From: WRAU01 sp964277385
GTDB lineage: Bacteria > Pseudomonadota > Alphaproteobacteria > WRAU01 > Hepatincolaceae
DNA: 64,000 bases
Direction: 5' to 3'
Assembly: GCA_964277385.1 (NCBI GenBank)
Contig: OZ195520.1
Span: 868,001 to 932,000, forward strand
Below, in pieces: positions 15,333 to 24,149 of the stretch (positions within the stretch are counted from its first letter, which is position 1; each line of letters opens with the position of its first letter). The translations under genes were made by a program, and so were the position numbers. The notes beneath the pieces are model-generated. The model did not search any database. It had not been told where the DNA came from and saw only the letters and a program-made list of their open reading frames with translations.

Positions 15333-17660
15333 ATGAGTAACAAAAATCATGTACCTATAGACTTGCACTTAATTTTAGATAAATTTGGATATAATGAATT
15401 TATATTAAAAGATGGTAAAGAAGGTAAAAAGAGTGAACGGTTAATGTGTTGTCCTTTTCATGCTGAAAAAACACCATCATTTTATGCTAATAAATATACT
15501 TATAAATGCTTTAGTTGTGGTGAAAAAGGCAATGCTAGTACATTTATATCTAAAAAAATGAATATTCCTTTAGTTGAAGCATTTAAAGAATATTGTAATC
15601 TTGCAGGTATTAGTTTTAATAATAGTTTAAAATTTAAGACCGAGAATGAAGATTATTATAACAATTTATCAATACCTGAAAAGATTATAAGAAGTTCAAT
15701 ACTTTTAGAAGAGCCTACTGAATATCTTAAAAAGCGAGGAATTAGTAAAATAGAAAGTAAATCTATTTATATTTTACAAAAAGATTTTGTTGATAATTAT
15801 CAGGATAAAGAGGTAAAGATATTTAAGAATGCTTATATTGTACCTATTTATGTAAAAGGAAACTTAAGTAGTATTCAATACATTAATCCTAATAATACAA
15901 AAATGTTTTTAAGATCGCACCCGTTAAAAGGTGGATATTGTAAGTTTTTTGTAAATTCTTACGAACAATTTTTTTTAGTTGAGGGAGTATGGGACGCACT
16001 TTCGTTAAATCAAATAGGATATAATGCAATATGGGGTATTAATGCAGATAATTTAGTTGATACAGCAATAGATAATTATGAAGACTGGGTATTTAAAGGT
16101 AATGTATTTGCAGATAACGACGCTCAGGGAATAGCAAAAGGAACAAAAGCATCTAATATATTAAGCACACAAGTAATTAAGTCTCCACGATTGGAATATA
16201 AAGATGTAAATGATCTTTTATTAGGTATCGGAGAGAAGCAACTAAAAAGAATGATAGTAGATTTTTTAGAAGAGAACTACTTATCAGTTTTGAATTCGTT
16301 AATAAAAAGAAAAGAGTTAAAGATTTTTTATAATCAAGGTAATGATGAATACATGGCATTACTCTTAGGTAAGAAATTGAAACATAAAGCGAAAATTAAT
16401 TTAGGCTATCAGATTTTAAATAAATTAGTGAAGGAGAAATTGTTATGGATAAAATCAAATAAAGCGGAAGAAGTAGCGCGAGAAATAGGTAAGCATATAG
16501 CTATTAATTGTGATTTAGTAGATGATGTAAATTATAACCCGAAATATAATTTTTATGAGACATATAAGGAATATGATGAAACATATCTTAATATGTATAG
16601 AAGAAGTGGTCTTCATGGAAAGAAGAAGCTAGAGCAAAGAAATTTTAATCGTTTAAAAGATTATTTAGTCCATATTTTAGATGATAGAACTGGTAAGTTA
16701 GAATATTACAACTGGTTTATAGAGTTTTTAGCATGGAAGTGGCAAAAACCGGATGTTAAGTATGAGTACATACCAATATTTCATGGCAAGTTTGGAACAG
16801 GTAAAAGTACGATAGCAGTAATATTGAGATATCTATTTGGAGATAATACCAATCCGACATTAAAAGATAGAGATTTTACAGGAGATTTTAATACAGCTTT
16901 TGAGAATAAATTATTTTGTGTACATGATGAAAAATCAAGTGCAGAAAAAAGGCATGAAGTATATGAAGCAATGAAAGCGTTGAGCGGTTCGGAAACTTTA
17001 GCATTAAATGGTAAGTTCACAAATTTAAAAAGCACATATAAAAACTATATAAGTTTTATAGTTTTATCAAATGAAGACTATCCATTTCCAGTATTAGAAG
17101 GAGATAGAAGAGCGGTAGTATTTAAGCAGAACCATAGACCCGATAAAGATGGAGATAATGCCGATCAGGAATATTTTACTAAGTTATATAAAGTATTAGA
17201 AAAAGAGTGTGAGGGATTAGCATATCACTTATCTAATTATAAACTAGGAAAAAGATTACCAATGTTGAAAACGATTGCTAGAGAGGAATTAAAAAGTATC
17301 TCAAAAGGTTTTGTAGATGAATTTATAGAAGATTTAGCAAGTAATTATGAGGATACAATTAACGAGATTAACACAATAAATAAATCGGTTATTTTTCCTA
17401 GTTCTTTACATCATAGTAATAGATTTACGTATAATAAAGGATTTTTATTAGGAATAGATAGAGAGAAAAAGCAATTATGTATGAGTGCTAATATGTTTAC
17501 AAATATGGTGAATATAAAATATAAACAGAATGCGAAAAATAATAAGCATCTTTATAACATGGCAAGAAAGAATAGAAGATTTAGTTATGAAACAACAAGT
17601 GATTTTGTAGAATATTATGATAAAAAGCCATTTAGAGTTATAAGGATAGATTTAAAATAA
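15333..17660 (+). CDS. Phage primase-helicase
   Basis: This 775-residue protein would start and drive phage DNA replication. The N-terminus has a CHC2 zinc finger (CCPFHAEKTPSFYANK with FSCGEKG). A Toprim primase core follows near residues 215-255 (EGVWDALSL and FADNDAQG). The C-terminal half is a DUF5906/D5-like helicase with Walker A GKFGTGKST (about residue 490) and a VHDEKS Walker B-like motif. The iteron region directly downstream is probably its origin. Confidence 0.85.
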   Translation: MSNKNHVPIDLHLILDKFGYNEFILKDGKEGKKSERLMCCPFHAEKTPSFYANKYTYKCFSCGEKGNASTFISKKMNIPLVEAFKEYCNLAGISFNNSLKFKTENEDYYNNLSIPEKIIRSSILLEEPTEYLKKRGISKIESKSIYILQKDFVDNYQDKEVKIFKNAYIVPIYVKGNLSSIQYINPNNTKMFLRSHPLKGGYCKFFVNSYEQFFLVEGVWDALSLNQIGYNAIWGINADNLVDTAIDNYEDWVFKGNVFADNDAQGIAKGTKASNILSTQVIKSPRLEYKDVNDLLLGIGEKQLKRMIVDFLEENYLSVLNSLIKRKELKIFYNQGNDEYMALLLGKKLKHKAKINLGYQILNKLVKEKLLWIKSNKAEEVAREIGKHIAINCDLVDDVNYNPKYNFYETYKEYDETYLNMYRRSGLHGKKKLEQRNFNRLKDYLVHILDDRTGKLEYYNWFIEFLAWKWQKPDVKYEYIPIFHGKFGTGKSTIAVILRYLFGDNTNPTLKDRDFTGDFNTAFENKLFCVHDEKSSAEKRHEVYEAMKALSGSETLALNGKFTNLKSTYKNYISFIVLSNEDYPFPVLEGDRRAVVFKQNHRPDKDGDNADQEYFTKLYKVLEKECEGLAYHLSNYKLGKRLPMLKTIAREELKSISKGFVDEFIEDLASNYEDTINEINTINKSVIFPSSLHHSNRFTYNKGFLLGIDREKKQLCMSANMFTNMVNIKYKQNAKNNKHLYNMARKNRRFSYETTSDFVEYYDKKPFRVIRIDLK

Positions 17661-17802
17661 CTAAATAAATCCAATTAAGGAAAAATAAGGCAAACAAACA
17701 CTACAAACAGCAAACTAAAAAATTACAAACAGTTAGAAGGTAGTATTTAAAAGGCTTACACAGAAAAAACAGAAAAAACACTTGATTCAACTCCTTTAAA
17801 TA

Positions 17803-17835
17803 AGGGGTATTTTTTTATATATTTTTTATACCCCT
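17803..17835 (+). terminator. Hairpin after the primase-helicase gene
   Basis: AGGGGTAT (17803-17810) pairs with ATACCCCT (17828-17835) across an A/T loop of 17 bases. The stem lies 143 bases beyond the gene; there is no T-run after it, so it may instead be part of the origin. Confidence 0.4.
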
Positions 17836-17890
17836 CCTTCGCTACCACTTTTTATTATCATAAATACCCTTTTTCAATTTTTTCTAAATT

Positions 17891-17969
17891 AAGTGTTTAA
17901 AGTGTTTATCCCAGCAAAAACCTAGCTTTGCAAGTGTTTGCTAAAGTGTTTGCAAGTGTTTGTGGTGTT
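17891..17969 (+). repeat. Iteron-like repeats, candidate phage replication origin
   Basis: AAGTGTTTA or AAGTGTTTG occurs at 17891, 17900, 17932, 17944 and 17954, with a further GGTGTTT at about 17963. They lie in a 520-base non-coding gap right after the primase-helicase gene. Upstream copies of the reverse sequence (CAAACACT near 17693) and downstream AAAACAG-type repeats (18060-18100) add to the pattern. Iterons next to a replication gene typically mark its origin. Confidence 0.6.
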
Positions 17970-18181
17970 TAAGCACCAAAGCCTTTTAAATCCTCACTTT
18001 AACCCCTTTTTTCATCACTTCTCTCAATTTTCACAAAATTTCACTCTAAAATCAAAACGGATAAAAACAGGTAAAACTGGGTAAAAACAGACGAAAACAG
18101 AAAAAGGCGGGGAAATAGTCGTTTTTCTAAAAAAATATGCTAAAAAGTCCTTATATAAACTAATGTATAAGGAATTGATAA

Positions 18182-18358
18182 GTGTATAAAAATAATCCAA
18201 ATAAAATTATTATTCATTGTTCAGCAACACCTGAAGGTAAAAACTTTAATGCTAAAAACATTCGTACTTGGCATCAAGAACGAGGCTTTAAAGATATTGG
18301 TTATCATTATGTAATTTTACTTGATGGAACTATTGAAAAAAAGCAAAATATTATTTAA
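18182..18358 (+). pseudogene. Truncated N-acetylmuramoyl-L-alanine amidase (endolysin fragment)
   Basis: This 58-codon GTG-start frame matches the start of phage amidase_2 endolysins (IIIHCSATPEGKNF, then RGFKDIGYHYVILLDGTIE). The zinc ligands of HCSAT and YHYV are present, but the protein stops before the rest of the fold, where about 90 or more residues should follow. The stop lies inside the convergent host gene end, so the prophage boundary probably cuts it here. Confidence 0.75.
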
Positions 18359-18821
18359 TAAACTTTTTATACTTAGCCCAAGTTGTTACATCCATTATTA
18401 AGATAATTAGATCTTTTTTTTCTTGATCTTCTAAAGTAGGTGCAAGTTCTTCTATATAGTTTTCACAATCGGTAATAAGTTGAGCTTGTGCTAATTCTAC
18501 TGTTTCTTCTAAAGAATGTTTTTTATTAAATTCTCTTAATTCAATTAAATAACCATTAACAATACAGGACTTTAGCACATATTTTTTATCTTGCAAAGTT
18601 TGATTTTTATAATTTTTTGGTAGATCATTAAAAAACTTAGTACGTGCCAATTTATTATTTTTTACCTTATCAAAATTAATTTTAAAATAACTTCTAAATT
18701 CGGCTGTTGGAGAATCAAAACTTTTACTTTTTATGTCATCATAAGAAAAACTAGGATTTGCAAAAGATACGGATAATCCTAAAAAAGTTACCAAAAAAAA
18801 TGAATATTTAAAAAAAAGCAT
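18351..18821 (-). CDS. Hypothetical secreted protein
   Basis: This is a 156-residue protein with a signal peptide (LFFKYSFFLVTFLGLSVSFA). The mature part is helical and charged, with two cysteines (SCIVNGY and TDCENYI). No family is recognised. It is convergent to the truncated amidase, overlapping it by 8 bases, which puts the prophage edge very near its 3' end. Confidence 0.65.
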   Translation of the reverse strand: MLFFKYSFFLVTFLGLSVSFANPSFSYDDIKSKSFDSPTAEFRSYFKINFDKVKNNKLARTKFFNDLPKNYKNQTLQDKKYVLKSCIVNGYLIELREFNKKHSLEETVELAQAQLITDCENYIEELAPTLEDQEKKDLIILIMDVTTWAKYKKFIK

Positions 18822-18901
18822 TATAAAAACTTGATATAATATCTATCTAACACTACATATAGTTTATACTTATAATAATTTTTTTCAAGGGAATAAGCAC
18901 T

Positions 18902-19705
18902 TTGAATAGAAATATCATCAAAATTTTTGGTTTAGATGCTGAAATTTTTTTACAAAATCTAACCACCAATGATTTAACACTATGTACAACAAGTAATCCT
19001 ATTTATTCTTGTTTACTAAGTCCTAAGGGAAGATATCAATTTGATTTTTTTATAATAAGAATCGATGATTATTTCTTAATAGACATTAGTAGTAATTTGG
19101 TAGAAATCTTTCTATCTGCTTTAAAATATCGTAAATTAATTTCTAAAGTGAATTTTGAAATACTTCCTGATTATAAGGTGTATAACACAAAAATAAAAAT
19201 TATTGATGCGATAATTTCTTTTAAAGATCCTAGATTAGATAGTCTTGGATTTAGAACAATATCTACTAAATATATTGAAGAAGCTAATTTATTAACAAAT
19301 TACCATGAAATTCGTTATATAAATACAATTCCAGAATCTGAAGATTTTACATTTGATAAAAGCATACCCATAGAGTTTGGAATGGATGAGTTAAACGCTA
19401 TAAGTTATAGTAAAGGATGTTATTTAGGACAAGAATTTACAAATTCTGCTAAAAATAGAATGGCAATCAGACAAAGATTAATAAGTATATCATCTAATTT
19501 TGTTTTAAATGAAAATGATATAATAACAACAATTGATAACACTGAAGTTGGTAAAATTGTTTCAATACTTAATTTAGATAACACAACAAACTATTTAGCA
19601 ATGTCTTTATTTAAAATGAAATATAAAAATGAAAATGTTTTTATAAATAACAAAAAAATTATTAAAAATATTCCTAGTTGGATGAAAATATATACCGAAG
19701 AGTAG
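18902..19705 (+). CDS. ygfZ: YgfZ/GcvT-like folate-binding iron-sulfur assembly protein
   Basis: This 267-residue protein helps build or repair certain Fe-S enzymes in a folate-dependent way. The family signature KGCYLGQE is present near residue 175 (YSKGCYLGQEFTNSAKNR). The N-terminal half matches the folate-binding barrel (FLQNLTTNDL, SPKGRYQFDFF). The start is TTG at 18902, chosen from an AAGGGAA site; no ATG fits. It is a little shorter than the usual 300 residues. Confidence 0.85.
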   Translation: MNRNIIKIFGLDAEIFLQNLTTNDLTLCTTSNPIYSCLLSPKGRYQFDFFIIRIDDYFLIDISSNLVEIFLSALKYRKLISKVNFEILPDYKVYNTKIKIIDAIISFKDPRLDSLGFRTISTKYIEEANLLTNYHEIRYINTIPESEDFTFDKSIPIEFGMDELNAISYSKGCYLGQEFTNSAKNRMAIRQRLISISSNFVLNENDIITTIDNTEVGKIVSILNLDNTTNYLAMSLFKMKYKNENVFINNKKIIKNIPSWMKIYTEE

Positions 19706-19722
19706 GTGCTTTTTAATATGTA

Positions 19723-19751
19723 TTGCTAAAAAATTTTATTTATTGTATAAT
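19723..19751 (+). promoter_or_regulatory. Promoter of the M-box/mgtE transcript
   Basis: TTGCTA (19723-19728), a 17-base spacer and TATAAT (19746-19751) lie just before the riboswitch. Confidence 0.7.
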
Positions 19752-19755
19752 CTTT

Positions 19756-19922
19756 GCAGTCGCCTGTTAGGTGAGGCTCCTATATGGAAATATATCACTG
19801 CCCAGAAACTTCGAGAGAAGCCAATGGGTTAGCAAGAATTGTCGAAAAGAAGGCAATTTTTAATGTGATTAGGTAATAACCTTACGCCATATAGTGCTAA
19901 AACTCAACGATTAAGGCCTAAG
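19756..19922 (+). promoter_or_regulatory. M-box (ykoK) magnesium riboswitch
   Basis: The leader contains the conserved M-box strings GTTAGGTGAGGCTCC, ACTGCCCAGAAA, GCCAATGGGTTAGCA, ACGCCATATAGTGCTAAA and CAACGATTAAGG in the right order and spacing. This is the Mg2+-sensing riboswitch that turns off magnesium transporter genes when Mg2+ is high. The mgtE gene follows. A T8 run at 19941-19948 may be the end of the off-state terminator, though I cannot draw the hairpin with confidence. Confidence 0.9.
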
Positions 19923-20005
19923 TATCTATATAAGAAGCTCTTTTTTTTGTGTACTTTTACCTTAATTGTAACTTATTTAATAATTTTAATATTAAGAGGT
20001 TTACA

Positions 20006-20974
20006 ATGACATTTGCGAATCAACTACTTAAACACGATTTTATAACTATAAATAACTTATCCACAGCAGAACAAGCTATAGATACTATTAGAAATTCGCC
20101 TAATAAAAATAAGCGGCCCTTACTTTATGTAATAGATGACGATAATTGTTTATTAGGAGTATTAAATATTAATACTTTACTTGTATCTAATTTTGGATCT
20201 CATGTATCTGAAATTATGGAAGATGATTATGATTTCATTTCAGAAGATATTTTACAAAAAAAAGGCTTAATAGATATTTTTACTACTTCTATGATGCTTG
20301 AATTACCTGTTTTAAATAAAGATAAGCAAATCCTAGGTATTGTAGATGTTCATATGTTATTAAATAAATCTTATAATAATAAAAAAAATATTAGTAATGT
20401 AGGGCACAAAGCTGGTTATGTTCCATCTTTAATTTCTAATGTAAAAAACTCTAGTACTTTTATTTTATATAAAAGTAGGACTCCTTGGTTAGTTATATTG
20501 ATTTTTATGAATATATTTTCTGGAGCAGGAATTGCTGCTTTTGAAGATGTTATTGCTTCTTCTATAGCTCTTGTTTTCTTTTTACCTCTTTTAATAGATA
20601 GTGCTGGTAATGCTGGATCTCAAAGTGCTACATTGGTAGTAAGATCTTTTGCTTTAGGAGATGTAAAAATGAAAGATTGGTTTTCTTTATTTTCTAAAGA
20701 AACCTTAGTTTCTTTCACTATAGCTATTACAATGACTTTAGCTGTAGTTCCTTTAGGAATTTGGAGAGGAGGTTATGATATAGCTATAATTGTAGGGTTA
20801 ACAATGTTTTCTCTTGTTATACTTGGATGCTTAATTGGAATATCGTTGCCCTTTATTTTCCAGTTGTTAAAATTAGATCCAGCTATAGCGAGTGGACCAC
20901 TAATTACATCAATAGCTGATATTACTGGTATATTAGTATATTTTTCTATTGCATCTTTGGTTCTAGGTATTTAA
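20006..20974 (+). CDS. mgtE: MgtE-type magnesium transporter without the N domain
   Basis: This 322-residue inner-membrane Mg2+ channel begins directly with a CBS pair (about 10-125), then a five-helix membrane domain (about 165-320) with the pore-type stretch DSAGNAGSQSATLVVR. The usual N-terminal superhelical MgtE_N domain (about 130 residues) is missing. The start at 20006 follows AAGAGG; an upstream in-frame ATG (19949) lies at the end of the riboswitch leader and lacks a binding site. The gene is under M-box control. Confidence 0.85.
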   Translation: MTFANQLLKHDFITINNLSTAEQAIDTIRNSPNKNKRPLLYVIDDDNCLLGVLNINTLLVSNFGSHVSEIMEDDYDFISEDILQKKGLIDIFTTSMMLELPVLNKDKQILGIVDVHMLLNKSYNNKKNISNVGHKAGYVPSLISNVKNSSTFILYKSRTPWLVILIFMNIFSGAGIAAFEDVIASSIALVFFLPLLIDSAGNAGSQSATLVVRSFALGDVKMKDWFSLFSKETLVSFTIAITMTLAVVPLGIWRGGYDIAIIVGLTMFSLVILGCLIGISLPFIFQLLKLDPAIASGPLITSIADITGILVYFSIASLVLGI

Positions 20975-20985
20975 AAAAGACACTT

Positions 20986-21011
20986 CAGAGATAGTTATAA
21001 AACTATCTCTG
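20986..21011 (+). terminator. Hairpin after mgtE
   Basis: CAGAGATAGTT (20986-20996) and its exact reverse complement (21001-21011) flank a 4-base loop, 12 bases after the mgtE stop. No T-run follows, so it may act as an RNA end-stabiliser or a weak terminator. Confidence 0.55.
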
Positions 21012-21018
21012 GATGAAA

Positions 21019-21114
21019 TGTAGCGTGACAGATTAAATGGGAATTTGAGACAGAAATAACGGGAATGAATTTTGAATTTTAGATTATTTTATTTGTCAAG
21101 TTACAAGTTCTATA
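21019..21114. repeat. IS-end-like repeat, copy 1
   Basis: The stretch starting TGTAGCGTGACAGATTAAAT recurs at 44378-44472 with only about ten differences over 95 bases. It resembles the tip of an insertion sequence, but no transposase is left beside it. Confidence 0.6.
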
Positions 21115-21243
21115 ATTACTAACTCTTTTTACATCTATAAATACTTAACTTGCTAGTCTTTTTTCTGCTATCTCTTACTACCTCGCTACTAAAAATTGAG
21201 TTTACTGCTACTCACAAATTCGCATTTTTGTAATTTTATAGTA

Positions 21244-21401
21244 TTATTCTAACAATTCAAATCCTATGAATTTTCTGCTTAGATTATTGAAAGCTATTCC
21301 ATTAATTACTTAGATCATGAAAGGAGCCCTTTTGTTGTCATCTCTAACAAACGTTCCACTATTTGTATTGGTTTAACCTTTGGATGCTTAACATTAAACT
21401 C
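21244..21401 (-). pseudogene. Relic of a DNA methyltransferase
   Basis: The minus strand, read across frame changes, gives KHPKVKPIQIVERLLEM, and then after a decayed stretch IAFNNLSRKFIGFELLE and a stop. This is the C-terminal part of DNA adenine/cytosine-N4 methyltransferases (HPxxKP box, then a conserved FIGxE end). Stop codons and frameshifts make it non-functional. It is probably from a lost prophage. Confidence 0.6.
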
Positions 21402-21429
21402 TTCTTATTGTAGCTTGATTATTATGGGC

Positions 21430-21669
21430 TCAGCAACCCCATAATGTTGTTAATTTCTTTTGATTTAATAGATAAGCATGTCTTGGTATACAATATTTAG
21501 GAATTTTATAAATATCATCATTTACCTTGCTTTTATCTTTTGTTATCTGATATGAGATGTCATTAGTTACTAATCTTAAATCTTCTATGTTGTTGCTTTC
21601 TTTTAATAGTTTTTTGATTTCAGTTATTGCTCTTAAAATACTATCCTTTGTAAAACGTAATATATTCAT
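21430..21669 (-). CDS. Hypothetical small protein, probably a relic
   Basis: This is a 79-residue frame ending LLNQKKLTTLWGC at an in-frame stop, after which the same frame continues as AHNNQATIRRV. It lies just upstream (on the minus strand) of the methyltransferase relic. It may be a piece of the same decayed element. No family is recognised. Confidence 0.3.
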   Translation of the reverse strand: MNILRFTKDSILRAITEIKKLLKESNNIEDLRLVTNDISYQITKDKSKVNDDIYKIPKYCIPRHAYLLNQKKLTTLWGC

Positions 21670-21770
21670 GTTCCCAATCTAAAGTGGCTTTATTTAGCTT
21701 ACCTTTGCCTTTTGTGAATATCATCTAAAGGATTTATAAGTTTTTGTACAAAAATACTATTTCAAAAAAA

Positions 21771-22162
21771 TTAAAACAATTAGCAAAAGAAAGATTCAAA
21801 ACACAAAAGAATATGGCTTTATAGCTAAATCTACATTAAGGTTTACTTAGCCAATGGATTAATAAAAAACAATGCCTAGCTTAGAATTATTACAATCTAT
21901 TGTAATAAAATGCAATTTACCACCAGAGTATTTTTTTGTAGATGATTCGCATGAAGAACAAATTGGGATTGATGAAAACATATTTAATGAAGTATTTGAG
22001 TTAGCTTATAGTTTAACTGTTGATAAAAATTTAAGTATTAAAGGAACATATTTTTTGGGTTGTTATGAATTTGTAATTAAAGAATTAAATAAAAATCCAG
22101 ATAAAACCATTGAAGAAATATTCAAACAAATTACCCCTCTTTTGTTAAAAGTAGTAAGATAA
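21771..22162 (+). pseudogene. Decayed paralog of the phage repressor
   Basis: Read across one frameshift and two stops, the stretch gives LKQLAKERFKTQKNMAL, then SQWINKK, then from 21872 MPSLELLQSIVIKCNLPPEY and an intact C-terminal domain ending KQITPLLLKVVR. Each part lines up with the repressor at 11596-12024 (LKRLIKERFKQQK, VGRWIKG, LPNLDTLYKIADYC, SVTPILLKLV). The DNA-binding half is broken; the C-terminal half of 96 residues is still open and might be made. Confidence 0.75.
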
Positions 22163-22317
22163 TATTTGTCAACATATTTGTTGTTAAATATCAATAGAAA
22201 TGAGGTTAGTAATGAGATTTTTTTTTCAAACAGAATATATTTAAAAGATACAAATCTAATAATAAATTTAAAATCAACATTAGTAATAAAATAGTAATAT
22301 TAAAAAGGGAGATAAAA

Positions 22318-22668
22318 ATGAAAATTCAAAAAGAAGATGTTACAGCTAAAGATATAATAAAAGCAAATCAAGAAGCAAAGCGGAAAAAATTTAATGAATA
22401 TATAATGAATCTTCAAGATACTTTTAGAAAAACAATTACTAATATATGCTTACATCAAGGTTACCTTATTACAAATGAAATAGATTTTTTATACAAAACT
22501 TCTGAAATTGAAAATGAAACTATTACAAATAGTAAAAAATTAGCACTAGATATTAAAGAAAATATTGATATTGTTAAGAATATTAAAGAAATTGATTATA
22601 ATAAAAAAGAATATTTTGCTAATGCAATTAATAAATTAAACACTTTTATAAATGAAACTGTCAGATAA
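22318..22668 (+). CDS. Hypothetical helical protein
   Basis: This is a 116-residue, Lys/Asn-rich helical protein starting 8 bases after AAAGGGAG. One cysteine-containing hydrophobic stretch (NICLHQGYLI) is the only uncharged segment. It follows the repressor relic and may be a leftover of the same element. No family is recognised. Confidence 0.5.
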   Translation: MKIQKEDVTAKDIIKANQEAKRKKFNEYIMNLQDTFRKTITNICLHQGYLITNEIDFLYKTSEIENETITNSKKLALDIKENIDIVKNIKEIDYNKKEYFANAINKLNTFINETVR

Positions 22669-22963
22669 AATGCGGTTCCTGAATATTTATTTGTTATATC
22701 TTAAAGCTAATTATTCCCTTGTTTTCGTATATTAAAATAAAAACAAATTGAAAGCCACCACTTAGAGCCACCCATAATACCTTGTAAGCTAGAATAGAAA
22801 AGACTTCAGTGTAAATAAATATTGAAAAATAGAACCATTTTAAGTAAAAATATAAAAAATAAGAGCCACAAAATACGCTTGTAACCCTTATTATGATTGA
22901 ACTTTAAGAAAATTTTGAGAGTCACTTTAATAAACTCAAATAACTATTAGATACTATAATTTT

Positions 22964-23242
22964 CTATTTCTTATTTACAGCATCTTTTAAACCTTTACCT
23001 ACTTTAAATTTAGGTACATTTGAAGCTGGTATTTTAATAGCTTCACCAGTTTTAGGATTACGACCATCACTAGCTTTTCTTTTTGAAACAGAAAATGTAC
23101 CAAAACCAACTATACGAACATCGTCATCTTTAGCCAGAGTTGCCTCTACTGTTTCAACAAAAGCATCAAATATTTTTGTAACTTCAGACTTTTTCAAACC
23201 AGAGCGAGTAACTATCTCTTCTAACAATTCTGTTTTATTCAT
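22964..23242 (-). CDS. hup: HU-type DNA-binding protein (second copy)
   Basis: This 92-residue histone-like protein bends and packs DNA. It carries the HU signature GFGTFSVSKRKASDGRNPKTG and the arm tip NP. It differs from the copy at 24201 at about 13 positions, mostly conservative. Its promoter is also duplicated. It is separated from the first copy by two tRNA genes and a DnaA-box repeat. Alphaproteobacteria usually have one hupB next to lon, so this is a local duplicate. Confidence 0.9.
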   Translation of the reverse strand: MNKTELLEEIVTRSGLKKSEVTKIFDAFVETVEATLAKDDDVRIVGFGTFSVSKRKASDGRNPKTGEAIKIPASNVPKFKVGKGLKDAVNKK

Positions 23243-23319
23243 AATAATATCCTTATTTTTACACCAATATGATCTTTTAAACTATATGCCTATTTCTCAA
23301 ACAAAAACTATACTCTTAT

Positions 23320-23348
23320 ATTATTAAAACATTTAAGCAAATAGTCAA
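23320..23348 (-). promoter_or_regulatory. Promoter of the second hup copy
   Basis: TTGACT (23343-23348), 17 bases, AATAAT (23320-23325) on the minus strand. The spacer is nearly that of the other hup promoter. Confidence 0.6.
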
Positions 23349-23474
23349 GCCAATACTACAAATTTAATGAGAAAACAAGATATAAATATATTGTTTTTGT
23401 ATCTGTGTGTAATGTGGATTACTACGAAGTAGTTATCCAAGCGTGGTTGTATATAGTATTATGTAAACTCTATG

Positions 23475-23865
23475 AGTTAAACACAATACTAGTAACAACA
23501 CTTGAGCGACATTTCCATAGATAACTTTATAATAATACTTATCCACAAAACCTTTCAATATAATAATGTATTATTATGTATATAAAGATATTTATTATTT
23601 ATAGATTATGTTTTATTATGGAAAGTCTGCAAAGCTTTATAATGTATAGCCTGTATTACCTTTTAAAATCTAATTATGCGTACAATTACTACTAATTATG
23701 CGTAAGTATAATAAAATCTATATCTCTACTAAACTATAAGATTTCTAATTATTTGTAGATAACTACCTATTTTTTACTAAATTATCCACATAGAATAAAA
23801 CTATAGCAATATATTTGTCTGGTGACAACTATGACCGATTTATGACAGAAAATTGATAAAAATAG
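23475..23865. repeat. DnaA-box and iteron-bearing repeat, copy 1 (beside tRNA-Asp)
   Basis: This AT-rich non-coding stretch of about 390 bases matches 45947-46300 in long blocks (for example around AATGTATTATTATGTATATA). It holds two perfect DnaA boxes TTATCCACA (23539-23547, 23782-23790) and three iteron-like CTAATTATGCGTA / CTAATTATTTGTA sites at 23670, 23692 and 23745. It lies about 80 bases beyond the 3' end of tRNA-Asp. Such content is typical of replication origins or DnaA-titrating sites. Confidence 0.65.
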
Positions 23866-23943
23866 AAGGTATGAGGTGGTGCTAGAAAGTATCCTCCAGA
23901 TGTGATAAAAGCCAAGCAATGCTTGACTACTGTGAATTTTAAG

Positions 23944-24020
23944 TGGCGGGAGTGACGGGACTCGAACCCGCGACCTCCTGCGTGACAGGCAGGCGCTCTA
24001 ACCAACTGAGCTACACCCCC
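23944..24020 (-). tRNA. tRNA-Asp (GUC)
   Basis: This is a 77-base tRNA with encoded CCA. The acceptor GGGGGTG pairs with CACTCCC (one G-U); the anticodon loop CTGTCAC gives GUC. It is part of the hup-tRNA-Val-tRNA-Asp order known in alphaproteobacteria. Confidence 0.97.
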
Positions 24021-24073
24021 ATTATTAAAACAAATATTGAGACCATTTTTCAAAAAAAACATTCTATAATAAA

Positions 24074-24149
24074 TGGTGGGCGGTAAGAGACTCGAACTCC
24101 TGACATTCTCGGTGTAAACGAGACGCTCTACCAACTGAGCTAACCGCCC
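24074..24149 (-). tRNA. tRNA-Val (UAC)
   Basis: This is a 76-base tRNA with encoded CCA. The acceptor GGGCGGT pairs with ACCGCCC; the anticodon loop TTTACAC gives UAC. It lies between hup and tRNA-Asp. Confidence 0.97.

Noticed and set aside
16781..17035. Minus-strand frame inside the primase-helicase
   Set aside because: Shadow of the helicase Walker region in another frame.
19949..20005. An earlier start for mgtE
   Set aside because: It would lie in the end of the M-box leader without a binding site; 20006 has AAGAGG and starts the CBS region.
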